From NCBI GenBank assembly GCA_030849065.1, contig JASAON010001541.1, positions 1-50,369 of the forward strand: a stretch of 50,369 nucleotides of DNA. Direction: 5' to 3'. Below, piece by piece: positions 1-8,862 of the stretch; positions within the stretch are counted from its first letter, which is position 1; each line of letters opens with the position of its first letter. The DNA comes from Jaenimonas drosophilae (taxonomy: Eukaryota; Euglenozoa; Kinetoplastea; Trypanosomatida; Trypanosomatidae). A model generated the notes under the pieces. The model saw nothing but the letters and a program-made list of their open reading frames with translations, made no database searches and had not been told where the DNA came from. Position numbers and translations under genes: made by a program.

Positions 1-2
1 CA

Positions 3-317
3 CGTCGCGCGCGTACGCCGCCACGCCCGTGGAGCGGAGATGATGTTCCTCTGCGCGCACGCATGACGGTGCGATGTGTGAAGGGCGTCGCCGGCCAACA
101 TCATTGGCGATGCGTGCAGTGCGAGGATGATCTATTTGATGCGCTACACAACACCGTACCTCAACGAGTGGTGGAGGAGATGGCTCCACGCACATGCACC
201 CACAACAACACGAACACGAACAACATCATATATCCATCTTCCATAGACGACGTACTACAGTGGCTTGATGAGGTGCAGGCGAAGCGTGGCCGCCGCCTCA
301 CCAAAACGCATGCATAG
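3..317 (+). CDS. C-terminal fragment of an unknown protein, cut by the window edge
   Basis: The reading frame is open from the first bases of the window to a TAG at 315-317. The visible 104 residues are therefore the tail of a gene that starts upstream; the first in-frame ATG (position 63) is probably internal. The fragment is Arg-rich at its left end, has a Cys-x-x-Cys pair in WRCVQCEDD, a short Asn/Thr-rich stretch from ACA/AAC codons, and a basic end (KRGRRLTKTHA). No family is recognised. The CxxC pair alone is not enough to call a zinc site. It is on the same strand as every other gene here, consistent with membership of the same polycistron. Confidence 0.6.
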   Translation, partial: RRARTPPRPWSGDDVPLRARMTVRCVKGVAGQHHWRCVQCEDDLFDALHNTVPQRVVEEMAPRTCTHNNTNTNNIIYPSSIDDVLQWLDEVQAKRGRRLTKTHA

Positions 318-420
318 AAATCCAAACCAAAATAATTTTTGTTTATGTGTGCTGATGTTGTTGGGATCATTGTACGTTGATGAATGCATACACACACTTT
401 CACCTCTTGTGTTGTAAATC

Positions 421-463
421 CTATTTTTTTTTTGTTTTGTTGTTGTTGTTGTTGTTGTTGTAG
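421..463 (+). promoter_or_regulatory. Predicted trans-splice acceptor (T-rich tract plus AG)
   Basis: A T run followed by repeated TTG ends in the first AG at 462-463, 21 nt before the ATG at 485. This matches the polypyrimidine tract plus AG that receives the spliced leader in kinetoplastids. Inferred from pattern only. Confidence 0.6.
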
Positions 464-484
464 GCATCACGAATAGAGGTCGCA

Positions 485-2392
485 ATGACATCTCACAACA
501 CGGCACAGGCAGTGGAGCGCAGCCTCCAGTTAGAGAACCTTAGTAGTAGCAGCAACAGCTATTCCTGTGAAGAAGATGATGATGATGCAGATGGTGTTGA
601 TGGCGTGAGCGCAAGCCGTTCATTTCGTGTTGGGGGGCACTCCGCACATAGCCTCAGTGCTGTTGGAAGCTCACTCTCCCATCAACACCAACAACATCAT
701 CTTCCGCACACACGCAAATGTGTTGGACCCCTTCCGGGAAGCCGTTTGCACGAGGAGTTTCTTCTTGATGATCTCCGCACGTGTGATGAGGAGAGCGTTG
801 CTGATGTGCTCCAGACCTGCACCCGCGGCTCCTTGCACAGAGAGGAATCATCCATTCACCGATGGGATGGGCTCCTCTCGAGCATCGTGGACCAGAGCAG
901 CTCACACAACACAACACATGATGATGCCGATGTGAATGATGATGATGATGATGATAATGATGATGATGATGATGTTGATGATAATGATGTGGAGGTGAGT
1001 GGTCGTCCAAGCCTTCTTCGTGTGAAGGCGTTGGCACCGCCGCCACCACCGCCTCCGTTGAGGAGCTGCTCCACGCACAGCAAAACCAGTTGTGTGGGGA
1101 TGGAAGCCGAAGATGCATCTGCACATCCTGGCTGCTCATCGAGCTCACCTCGAGTGGATCCAATGCGGGAAAGTCGTGAAGCCAGCCGCCACACACAACA
1201 ACATCAGCAACATGCTCCATCCTTTGTGCTCCTCTCTCCTTCTCAACTGTGGTTGGGCTCGGATGAAGCGGCCTTTCAGCTGCACCGCTATCAACCACAT
1301 CAGTGCGATCTCAGACGAGCAGTGAGCAGCGAAAAACATGCGCCATCATCATCAGCACCACGAATGCATCTAGATGATGGTCGCCGGAGCCGAATGCTGC
1401 TCTGCCCACCTGTTCCATCACCTGACGTGGATGCACAACAACGCAGGGATGTGTTGTTGATGGAGCTGAGCCATGTGAGTGAGCAGCACCACGCCACCAC
1501 CACCTCGGCGAAGGGGGCATTCGTGGATGACGCCGATCAGCGCTTTCGCGGGGAGCTCGCCACCTCACTTGTATGGAGCAGAGCATCATTTTCAGCGGAG
1601 CGAGCAGGCGCAGACACATCTCCATTGCCCATCCATCCAGGATTTGGCTCGCTGAGCCTCTTCAATGCCACAAACGGCAAGAACAAGAACAACAACACCG
1701 GTGTGGCTGAGAGTGTAGCGGTGGAACTGCAACATCGCCCGCTCCGCCCTCCGCCATGCCCTAGTGAGCAGGACGAGGACGAAGACGCATCATCATCATC
1801 ACCATCATCATCCACGAAGAAGATGAGTGTGAAGGAACTACGTTGTGAAGCAATCACACTACGGCGGAAGCTCCAGGCCGCTGAGGATGCCTGCCGAACG
1901 CTTGCACAAGCGCAAACAAAAGTATGTGCTACGCTGCGATCAGTCCTGCCTCTCTCAGTTGAGGAGGAGGAGGAGGAGAAGGATGATGGTGATGATGATG
2001 CAGTTGCTTCGGCGTTGCGTGTGGCGGGCCAACTTAGCATCGCCATTCAAGGTTTGTGCGACGATCATCAACGCCTTGCGCAGGAGCTGAGCCGAGTGAA
2101 GGTGGTGGCGGCGCAACAAGCCGCTGCGCTGGATCGCGCTGCGCTTCCCTCATGTGTGCCTGGGCCATCTCTTCCTCTCACGGAAGTACATGCGTTGAGT
2201 AGCAACACAGCGCCAATGGAGGCACTTCCTCCTCTGCCTCCGCCTCCGCCTCCTGCGGTGCTACGCCGCAGCGTCGGGAGCCCGTTGAAGCCCGTTGGAT
2301 CAGTTGCGGTGAGCTCCTCCGCCACCTCACGCAACGCCAAGCGGCCCGTCGTGGAGGAGAGTCCGGGCAAAGAGAACTCAGCTCCGATTTAG
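485..2392 (+). CDS. Low-complexity acidic coiled-coil protein, function unknown
   Basis: A 635-residue protein with no recognised catalytic domain. Visible in order: a Ser-rich and acidic N-terminus (about 18-40), a nearly pure Asp run (about 147-170) encoded by a GAT microsatellite, a poly-Pro patch (about 184-191), a long Ser/His/Gln-rich disordered middle, two coiled-coil-like segments (about 444-480 and 500-553) split by an EEEEEE-DD patch, and a second poly-Pro stretch (about 582-590). The end reads SPGKENSAPI, so a KEN-box-like degron lies at residues 629-631; that is suggestive only. The ATG follows a strong predicted splice acceptor by 21 nt. It could be a cytoskeletal scaffold, but nothing in the sequence proves it. 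Confidence 0.8.
   Translation: MTSHNTAQAVERSLQLENLSSSSNSYSCEEDDDDADGVDGVSASRSFRVGGHSAHSLSAVGSSLSHQHQQHHLPHTRKCVGPLPGSRLHEEFLLDDLRTCDEESVADVLQTCTRGSLHREESSIHRWDGLLSSIVDQSSSHNTTHDDADVNDDDDDDNDDDDDVDDNDVEVSGRPSLLRVKALAPPPPPPPLRSCSTHSKTSCVGMEAEDASAHPGCSSSSPRVDPMRESREASRHTQQHQQHAPSFVLLSPSQLWLGSDEAAFQLHRYQPHQCDLRRAVSSEKHAPSSSAPRMHLDDGRRSRMLLCPPVPSPDVDAQQRRDVLLMELSHVSEQHHATTTSAKGAFVDDADQRFRGELATSLVWSRASFSAERAGADTSPLPIHPGFGSLSLFNATNGKNKNNNTGVAESVAVELQHRPLRPPPCPSEQDEDEDASSSSPSSSTKKMSVKELRCEAITLRRKLQAAEDACRTLAQAQTKVCATLRSVLPLSVEEEEEEKDDGDDDAVASALRVAGQLSIAIQGLCDDHQRLAQELSRVKVVAAQQAAALDRAALPSCVPGPSLPLTEVHALSSNTAPMEALPPLPPPPPPAVLRRSVGSPLKPVGSVAVSSSATSRNAKRPVVEESPGKENSAPI
938..988. repeat. GAT trinucleotide microsatellite coding poly-Asp
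   Basis: An interrupted (GAT)n array inside the reading frame of the acidic coiled-coil protein, giving a run of Asp broken by Asn and Val. The spacer after the gene (about 2400-2433) carries another GAT/ATG array. Confidence 0.85.
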
Positions 2393-2805
2393 ATGTACTT
2401 GATGATGGTGATGATGATGATGATGATGATGGCGTGAGATCAACGTTTCCGCCAGATACATGAATGCACCTTCTTTTTGGATTAGATTCATTCACACATA
2501 CTTTCGTCGTGGCTGCACACGATGAGCATCTGGATGATGTGTGCGTACGAGTTGCTGTAGCCACGACGTAGATGACGTACATTGCATTGCACCCCCAACA
2601 AACCACCATGATGATACTGCCCACATCAGCGACGTGTTCGATGTGTTCTTCTGTTGTTTTTCATGCACCTCAATCCTCATCCTCCTTCCTCCTTTCACGC
2701 TCTTCATGCTCATGCGCTGGTGATTAGTTTTTCTGTTGCTCGCACACACTCATCAGCCCTTACCTTTGCACCAACACATACACACACACACACAGACATA
2801 TAACC
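2393..2805. other. Spacer before the DEAD-box helicase gene
   Basis: No credible gene. It holds a GAT/ATG microsatellite just after the stop, a pyrimidine-rich stretch at about 2661-2745, and candidate acceptor AGs at 2726-2727 and 2755-2756, the latter 50 nt before the ATG. A CA repeat directly precedes the start codon. Confidence 0.5.
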
Positions 2806-4548
2806 ATGTCTAACTCCTACAGCCCCTTCTCGGGCTACGCCAACAACCGTGGAGGAAGTGCCAGCTCCAGCAACAACAAGCGCGCGCTCGACGGGGCAGC
2901 GGGTGGGATGGGTGCCGTGGATTGGTCGGCCAAGACGTTGGTGCCCGGCAAATGGAAGGTGGTTGACGTGAACGCCATCAAGAAGGCCGCACACAGCAAA
3001 GATGATCCATCTGCCCCGAAGGTGCAGCAACTCACCGATGACGAAGCGGCGGAGTGGCGCACCACACACACCATCACCGTCTCTGAGGCCAACTGCCCCA
3101 AGCCCATCACGGAGTTTGCGATGCTCAGCAACTACGTCATTCCGCACTATCTCCTGAAGAAGCTCACCGACCAGGGCTTCAAGAGCCCAACGGCGGTGCA
3201 GGCACAATCGTGGCCGATCCTCCTCAACGGCCGCGACATTGTTGGCGTGGCCAAGACAGGCTCCGGCAAGACCCTCTCCTTCATTGTGCCAGCGCTCGCA
3301 CACATTGCCATTCAGGATGCGCTACGTCCTGGTGATGGCCCCATGTGTGTGGTGCTCGCCCCCACTCGCGAGCTCGCGCAGCAAATTGAGCAAGAGACGA
3401 TGAAGGTGCTGCCACAGAATGTGCGCTGCGGCTGCATCTACGGCGGAGCACCAAAGGGCCCCCAGTTGGGCATGTTGCGTCAGGGCGTGCACATTCTTGT
3501 TGCTACTCCCGGTAGGCTCATTGACTTTCTCGAGATTAAGCGCGTGAATCTTCTCCGGGTGACGTACCTCGTCCTCGATGAGGCTGATCGCATGCTGGAT
3601 ATGGGCTTTGAACCACAGGTGCGTGCCATTTGCGGGCAGATTCGTCCCGACCGCCAAACCTTGATGTTCTCGGCGACGTGGCCCAAGGAGATCCAGCAGC
3701 TTGCCGCCTCATTTCAGCGTGATTGGATCCGCATCAACGTCGGCAGCACGGAGCTCCTCGCCAACAAGGATGTGGTGCAGCACTTCATCCTCACCCAGGA
3801 GTCATCCAAGTTTGATGAGCTCCAGAAGCTCATGAATAACTACCGCAACCAACGCGTGCTCGTCTTCTGCAAAACCAAGAAGACGGCCGACTACCTTGAG
3901 TATCAGCTGAAGCGCATCGGCGTGGATGCCATGGCCATTCACGGCGACAAGGAACAACGCCAGCGTGAGTTCATTTTGGAGCGTTTCCGTCGTGACAAGC
4001 GTTTGTGTTTGGTGGCCACGGACGTGGCGGCGCGTGGCTTAGATATCAAGGAGCTCGAGACGGTTGTGAATTATGATTTTCCGATGCAGATTGATGATTA
4101 TGTGCATCGCATTGGCCGCACAGGTCGTGCCGGGGCCAAGGGAGAGGCCTTCACCCTCATTACGAAGCGCGAGGACCAACTGAACCCTCAGGCCGTGCGT
4201 CAGCTCGTTGGCATCGTGGAACGTGCGCAACAAGCAGTGCCAGACTGGCTGAAAGATTGGTGCGAGCAGGGCGGCGGCTATGCTGTGATGAAGCGCAATC
4301 GCAACGTCACCGGTGGCTTTGCCGGACGTCGTGGAGCACCGCAGATGCGCATGCCCGGAGGTGGCATGGCCCCATCTTTTGATGCACGTTCAGGTAGCAG
4401 CAACAACAACAACAACAACACCTTTGGTCTTGGCGGCCACAAGGGTGGAGCGCAGCCCTTTGGCGGTAGTAGTGGAGGCATCCAGTACAAGCGCTTCGAT
4501 GATAGCGATGATGATGATGCGCCACCGGCCAAGAGGACCAAGGCTTAA
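2806..4548 (+). CDS. ATP-dependent DEAD-box RNA helicase, Dbp2/p68-like
   Basis: 580 residues with a complete DEAD-box core. Seen: Q-motif region (FKSPTAVQAQSWP, about 125-137), motif I AKTGSGKT (149-156), PTREL (187-190), TPGR (234-237), motif II DEAD (258-261), motif III SAT (289-291), VFCKTKK (about 353-359), ARGLD (409-413) and motif VI HRIGRTGR (434-441). The family unwinds short RNA duplexes with ATP. The N-terminal extension before the Q motif and the Gly/Asn-rich tail resemble the Dbp2/DDX5 branch, which acts in nuclear RNP remodelling and rRNA or mRNA processing. The tail contains a seven-Asn run from AAC codons and an acidic patch before KRTKA. The start codon is the first ATG after the predicted acceptor. 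The family assignment is firm; the exact orthologue is inferred. Confidence 0.96.
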   Translation: MSNSYSPFSGYANNRGGSASSSNNKRALDGAAGGMGAVDWSAKTLVPGKWKVVDVNAIKKAAHSKDDPSAPKVQQLTDDEAAEWRTTHTITVSEANCPKPITEFAMLSNYVIPHYLLKKLTDQGFKSPTAVQAQSWPILLNGRDIVGVAKTGSGKTLSFIVPALAHIAIQDALRPGDGPMCVVLAPTRELAQQIEQETMKVLPQNVRCGCIYGGAPKGPQLGMLRQGVHILVATPGRLIDFLEIKRVNLLRVTYLVLDEADRMLDMGFEPQVRAICGQIRPDRQTLMFSATWPKEIQQLAASFQRDWIRINVGSTELLANKDVVQHFILTQESSKFDELQKLMNNYRNQRVLVFCKTKKTADYLEYQLKRIGVDAMAIHGDKEQRQREFILERFRRDKRLCLVATDVAARGLDIKELETVVNYDFPMQIDDYVHRIGRTGRAGAKGEAFTLITKREDQLNPQAVRQLVGIVERAQQAVPDWLKDWCEQGGGYAVMKRNRNVTGGFAGRRGAPQMRMPGGGMAPSFDARSGSSNNNNNNTFGLGGHKGGAQPFGGSSGGIQYKRFDDSDDDDAPPAKRTKA

Positions 4549-5217
4549 TAAGAACTCCCTTTGTTGGCAAACGCTCGTGTGCGAGAATCTAATGATCTTT
4601 TTTTTTTCTTTGATCGGTTAAGTGTGAGTGATGCATCGTCGTGATGACGGAAATCTGCTGTATCGGGTTCGTTGCTGATAATCTGGAAGAGATGATGTTG
4701 ATGATGTTGGGTGACTGTGGCCTTGCAGACGGGCCATGTACGGGCCTGCGCCAAAGTAGGTGGCATCCTCAGCAGCATCTCTTCGTACCAGAAGGAATCA
4801 GAGATGATCACCACGTAATGAATCAGAACGTGTGTGGGTGATGTGTATGGGCACACTGAGCTCTATGGCACACTGTGCTGCTCATACATGTTTGGTACCC
4901 CGCCTTTGCCACCACGTTCACAACCGCTCTAAATTACTCAGTTTTTAGTCGTCACTGCATCCATGCACTCCACCATGTGCCATCCTTCACCATATTCTTG
5001 ATCTTCTCGCCCCGCATCCTACATGCTCTCCTCCACTTCATTCTCATTTGCAACGTAGCTTCCAAACTATTTTTTGGTCTTCTTGTTGGCCGTTAACCAG
5101 CACCCCCTCATCGTTTCGTGTTGCGCAACACATAAATACGTGGTCACGATCGTAGTAGTAGCACACGACTAAAAACAAACTTCTACGCACACCCACACAC
5201 TCATACACACCATCGCA
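4549..5217. other. Spacer between helicase and nucleotidase genes
   Basis: No convincing gene. A T run lies at about 4599-4612. The sequence then becomes pyrimidine-rich and ends with a tract (about 5069-5089) leading to an AG at 5099-5100, the likely splice acceptor for the next gene. A 65-codon ORF from ATG 4644 has no family resemblance and was not called. Confidence 0.5.
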
Positions 5218-6201
5218 ATGAGCCCCAACACCACTACGAACGCACCCCGTTCACTCTATCTCCTCATTGACATTGATAACACTCTCTATCGCTACGATGA
5301 AACAGGTTTTGGTTCTGAGATGCACAAGCGCATTCGTGAGTACGCCATAACCAAGATTGGCCTCTCCCGCGAGGAGGCAGACCCTGTGGCGAGCAACTAC
5401 TATCGCAGCTACGGCCTCGCCCTCCACGGCTTCTACAAGGACTATAAGATCAACGCGAAGGAGTACAGCGACTTCGTGCATCAGTGTTCTTACACGAAGC
5501 TCAGCCGCAATGCCCCGTTGGTGGAGATGCTGACGAAGTTGCAGTGTACGATGCACGCGGCAACACAGCTGCAGGGTGGGGCAACGCAGGGTGCGATGCA
5601 CCACCTCTACTTCTTCACCAACGCCAATCGCCCACACGCACGCAAGGTCTTGGAGCCACTGGGTCTTAAGCCCGTTTTCACCCGCCAACGTGCCGCGTCC
5701 TCCCCAACGATGGAGGTTCACCAAGCCTGTGATGATGAAGGCTTCGATGCTCAAGTGGAGTGGTGTGGCTTTGCGTACGAGGATCAGTGGCGCTTAACGT
5801 CTGGGGATGTGGCCAACAAGCCCATGGTGCGGGCCTACACCGCCGTGTACGAGGCGCTGGCGAAGGAGGTGGAGGAGGATGCACGTGTGATGCGCGATGA
5901 GTTCCACGATAACCCTCACTTCACCCACACGGCGGAAGAGGCTGGCCACCTGATTGCACACAAGCGCGCCACCCTGACGCCTGAGCGCGTGGTGATGGTG
6001 GATGATTCTCTCATGAATCTGGATGCACCACTGGAGCTTGGATGGAATGTGGTGTGGTGCAACCAGGGAGGAACGGGATCCTTCGCTGGAACGCCGCAGG
6101 CTCCCGTCTACGAGGCGGCCATCGCCGCCAAGCGAATGAAGGTCATCCATGATATTCTCGATTTGGGCCGTGTGGTGGAGGAATTCTCGCGAGGAGAATG
6201 A
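5218..6201 (+). CDS. HAD-superfamily pyrimidine 5'-nucleotidase (Sdt1/Phm8-like)
   Basis: 327 residues. The N-terminal HAD motif I is DIDNTLY, with nucleophile Asp18 and acid/base Asp20, followed by the helical cap segment with SNYYRSYG and LHGFYKDY typical of the Sdt1/Phm8 and plant pyrimidine nucleotidase group. Motif II is FFTNA (Thr134), the motif III lysine is probably Lys201 in NKPMVRAY, and motif IV is MVDDS (Asp262, Asp263). By family, it removes the phosphate from UMP or CMP, or from related mononucleotides, in the cytosol. The region between motifs II and III is longer than in yeast Sdt1 and is not recognised. All catalytic residues appear intact; the precise substrate is inferred. 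Confidence 0.9.
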   Translation: MSPNTTTNAPRSLYLLIDIDNTLYRYDETGFGSEMHKRIREYAITKIGLSREEADPVASNYYRSYGLALHGFYKDYKINAKEYSDFVHQCSYTKLSRNAPLVEMLTKLQCTMHAATQLQGGATQGAMHHLYFFTNANRPHARKVLEPLGLKPVFTRQRAASSPTMEVHQACDDEGFDAQVEWCGFAYEDQWRLTSGDVANKPMVRAYTAVYEALAKEVEEDARVMRDEFHDNPHFTHTAEEAGHLIAHKRATLTPERVVMVDDSLMNLDAPLELGWNVVWCNQGGTGSFAGTPQAPVYEAAIAAKRMKVIHDILDLGRVVEEFSRGE

Positions 6202-6548
6202 GCTTAGACACATGTCGGATGAGGAGTGAGACGTTACTCATCATTCATCAGCCTTTGATGCGGTTCCCTCCCCCCTCTCTCCGCCGCGCACAATTCTTGC
6301 GGTTGCGCGTGCGGATTTGCATTAATACAACCAAATTCACTGCTGCAGTTACCACAGCGTACCCCCACCTCCTCTCACAGACGTACTGCCATGCTCTCAC
6401 TTTCCTCTTCCTCTTCACTTGTTGTGTGCGTCCTCATAACCATTTATATTCACTAGTCTCCTTCTCAGTGATCGCTGATCTGGTTCATACCACAGCCTTA
6501 CCCTCTCTTTGATTCTCATTGCTATTGTTGTTGTGGTTGTGTAGCTCG
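6202..6548. other. Spacer before the p24 gene
   Basis: Pyrimidine-rich throughout, with no credible gene. It ends in a T/TTG-rich stretch and an AG at 6543-6544, four bases before the p24 start codon. Confidence 0.5.
6503..6544 (+). promoter_or_regulatory. Predicted trans-splice acceptor for the p24 gene
   Basis: A T-rich tract with repeated TTG runs to TGTAG; the AG is 6543-6544 and the first ATG is 6549. This fixes the start at 6549, because the upstream in-frame codons include only TTG and lie inside the tract. Confidence 0.6.
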
Positions 6549-7316
6549 ATGCGTTCTCATGCTGCGGTGGCCATCCTTGCCATCCTGCTCCTGGCGCTGA
6601 CAACCACGACCGATGCTCTCTACTATGCCTTCCAGGATTTAGAGCCTCTGTGCTTCGTGCAGGAGGTGATTGAATCCACGCGCACCATCACCGGCACCTA
6701 CCGCCTCTCTCCCGGCCCCCATGAGGAGTATGCATCAACCGAGGTGCTCCTCACCATCACGGAACCCTCTGGCCAAGTTAGCCACGAGAAGACTCTACAC
6801 ACCAGTGAAAAAGTGAGCTCCTTCCACTTCCCTGTGCAGCAGATCGGCTCCTACCTCATTTGCCTCGCACCCAAGAACACCTACCAGCCCCCCACCAGCA
6901 GCCGTAATGCCCCACTCACTGGCACCTTCGCCTTCGATCAGAGCCGTGAGGTTGGCGCCAAGCTACGCCGTCGTGATGAGGAGGTCTCTGCCGCACTCTT
7001 GAAGCGCAAACAGGTCAATGGGATGGATGTACTGAGCTTCACGGATTATGGTGGGCAAAAGAAGAACATCTTGCAACCACGCGAATACCTCATCAATCTT
7101 GATAAGTCATTGATGGACGCCACCTCTCACATGAGCACCATTGACGACTACACGCAGAGCATCATCAACGCTCAGGTTCAGAGTCGTAGCAGCTCTGAAT
7201 CCAGCTTCACAACTGTGTGGGTGTGCGCACTGCTCACAACCCTCATTGCCGTTGCCGTCGTGACGTGGCAGTTCCGCACACTCAAGATGACATTAGAACG
7301 CCGAAAACTTGTCTGA
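6549..7316 (+). CDS. p24 / emp24-gp25L family cargo protein
   Basis: 255 residues from the first ATG after the predicted acceptor. A signal peptide is visible (hydrophobic core about 7-18, likely cut after TDA near residue 23). The GOLD domain follows and includes the family-typical LCFVQEV near residues 34-40. A predicted coiled-coil stem precedes one C-terminal membrane segment (about 221-241) and a 14-residue cytosolic tail. This is the full p24 architecture. By family, p24 proteins cycle between ER and Golgi in COPI and COPII vesicles and help load cargo such as GPI-anchored proteins. The tail ends in RRKLV and lacks the usual diaromatic plus KKxx arrangement, so its retrieval signal is atypical. 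Confidence 0.9.
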   Translation: MRSHAAVAILAILLLALTTTTDALYYAFQDLEPLCFVQEVIESTRTITGTYRLSPGPHEEYASTEVLLTITEPSGQVSHEKTLHTSEKVSSFHFPVQQIGSYLICLAPKNTYQPPTSSRNAPLTGTFAFDQSREVGAKLRRRDEEVSAALLKRKQVNGMDVLSFTDYGGQKKNILQPREYLINLDKSLMDATSHMSTIDDYTQSIINAQVQSRSSSESSFTTVWVCALLTTLIAVAVVTWQFRTLKMTLERRKLV

Positions 7317-8129
7317 GGCATCTGCCGAACCTATGAACCCGTTTCCCCCAAAACAACACAACTTTCCACGACTCCTTCCAAAGCGAACACAACCCCGACA
7401 CATCCACATCTTTCTTCACCAGCATCTCTCTTCTTTTTCTACCACTCTTCATTAGCACCACTAGTACCATTCACTCACACTACACAACAAAACGCCGTTA
7501 TAATCCCGCTCTATGCGCCAACGCACTGCGGAGAGCGATTCATGCACGGCGCAGATTCTCTTGGGTAGCTAGCAGACCCAGACCCATTGGTGTTGCCACT
7601 GTCCTTTCCATGGGCGTGTGCTACACCGACCACACACAGGTGTGTGGTGTTTCCTGGCACTGCCTGGTGACTGTTCTCTCCCTTTCACTATAGCTTTCAC
7701 CTATTCACACACACACGCACGCACACATGTGCATATCCATGGCGGCAATGATTCAAACTAGCAATGTAACTCCGTTATCGGACGATGTGCTGACGAGAAC
7801 TATTGACAACAAACCAAGATCTGCTATGAGGTCCGCCCATGGATTGCTTTGTGTGTTTGCGAGCATGGGTTCGTGGTAACGTTAATGTATATCTTGTTTT
7901 GGTGTATGTTGTTTGTGGTAGTGTGCGTTGTGTAGGTGAGTATAGTGATGGTGTTTATTCTTCTATTTTGCGCTTTGCCTTTTTTTTAGATCTTGTGTTT
8001 AGGTCTGCAGGGAGTCTCAGCTTGTGAGCCTTCTTGTCCTTTTAGTTCATCTGTGCTGTGTGCTGCTGCATTGTGGTGGCAACGATTGGGTAGGCTTATA
8101 GAACATCTACATTTGAAGGAATCAGTGTG
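7317..8129. other. Long spacer between p24 and dynein light chain genes
   Basis: 813 bases without a firmly supported gene. There are two acceptor-like signals: a pyrimidine tract ending in AG at 7692-7693, followed by a 50-codon ORF from ATG 7727 (treated as a finding), and a tract at about 7957-7987 with AG at 7988-7989 that probably serves the dynein gene. A short hairpin (CCACACA/TGTGTGG, about 7630-7647) and a purine/T-rich stretch are the only other structure seen. Confidence 0.45.
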
Positions 8130-8498
8130 ATGGCCGACGAGGATGATTATGAAGAGGTTGAGCGCCAGCAGGTCGTGGTGGAGCGCCCGACTCGCGCTAT
8201 TCGCGTCAAGGATCATGATACGTTGAAGGATAAGACGGAAGAGATCATTGAGCTAACGCAGGGCATTCTGGATACGATGCCGGAGGAGTATTCCCACAAG
8301 GATATTGCCATTAAGATCAAGCGCAAACTAGACGAGACGCAGGGTGGCACGTGGCAGGTCATTGTGGGAACACACTTTGGTGGCAATGTTACCAATGAGG
8401 AGGGTACGCTGGTGAACTTTCAAATCAACGGCGTGTACTTTTTGGTGCTACGTTCTGGCCCTCCGGAGCGCCCGAGCAAGACCCAAGTGGAGGAGTGA
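8130..8498 (+). CDS. Dynein light chain, LC8 (DYNLL) type
   Basis: 122 residues from ATG 8130; the GTG three bases earlier is in frame but not used. The C-terminal 85 or so residues match the LC8 fold: a helix with SHKDIAIKIKRKLDE, then GGTWQVIVGTHFGGNVT and the strands ending YFLVLRSG. Canonical LC8 is about 90 residues, so this protein carries an acidic N-terminal extension of about 30 residues (DEDDYEEVE) and a short tail. LC8 proteins are dimeric hubs in dynein motors and other complexes. The extension and sequence divergence suggest an axonemal or otherwise specialised LC8 paralogue rather than the most conserved form; that part is inference. Confidence 0.9.
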   Translation: MADEDDYEEVERQQVVVERPTRAIRVKDHDTLKDKTEEIIELTQGILDTMPEEYSHKDIAIKIKRKLDETQGGTWQVIVGTHFGGNVTNEEGTLVNFQINGVYFLVLRSGPPERPSKTQVEE

Positions 8499-8862
8499 GG
8501 ATGACCAACACGAGCCTCTTCGTTGGCCGCCATCAGTGCAATGGGGGAGTGTTGGTGTAGCGGTTTCTTGCTATTAGAGGTGGAAGACGCCCGTACATGT
8601 AAATGATTCTGAAGAGGTTTGTTTTGGCTGTTTTTGTTTCTTGTGGCACGAATGCTTGTGTGTATGTGCGCGTGATGGACCTCATTCAGACTACGAGAAG
8701 GAGAAACACAGCCATCTTTCTGGATGGGTGGGTTGCGGAGGATGTGGTGCAGCTCCCATTGTTATTGGCGTTGGATGGACCCTTTGTTTTGTAAAGGATG
8801 TATATTCTTCTTCCTTCTTGTTTTTTTTTGCTTGTGTGTTTTGAAGGAATCGTCGTGTGTTT
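8499..8862. other. Spacer before the NSUN-like gene
   Basis: No gene seen. A T-rich tract at about 8805-8830 is followed by AG at 8845-8846, 16 nt before the next ATG. The 11-mer TTGAAGGAATC near this site also occurs just upstream of the dynein light chain start (about 8113-8123). Confidence 0.45.

Noticed and set aside
4644..4841. 65-codon ORF after the helicase gene
   Set aside because: The Met/Leu runs come from an ATG/TTG repeat, and an earlier ATG at 4631 would be used first.
5251..5754. 167-codon open frame on the - strand
   Set aside because: It is antisense to the HAD nucleotidase, whose motifs are unmistakable, so this is a codon-bias shadow.
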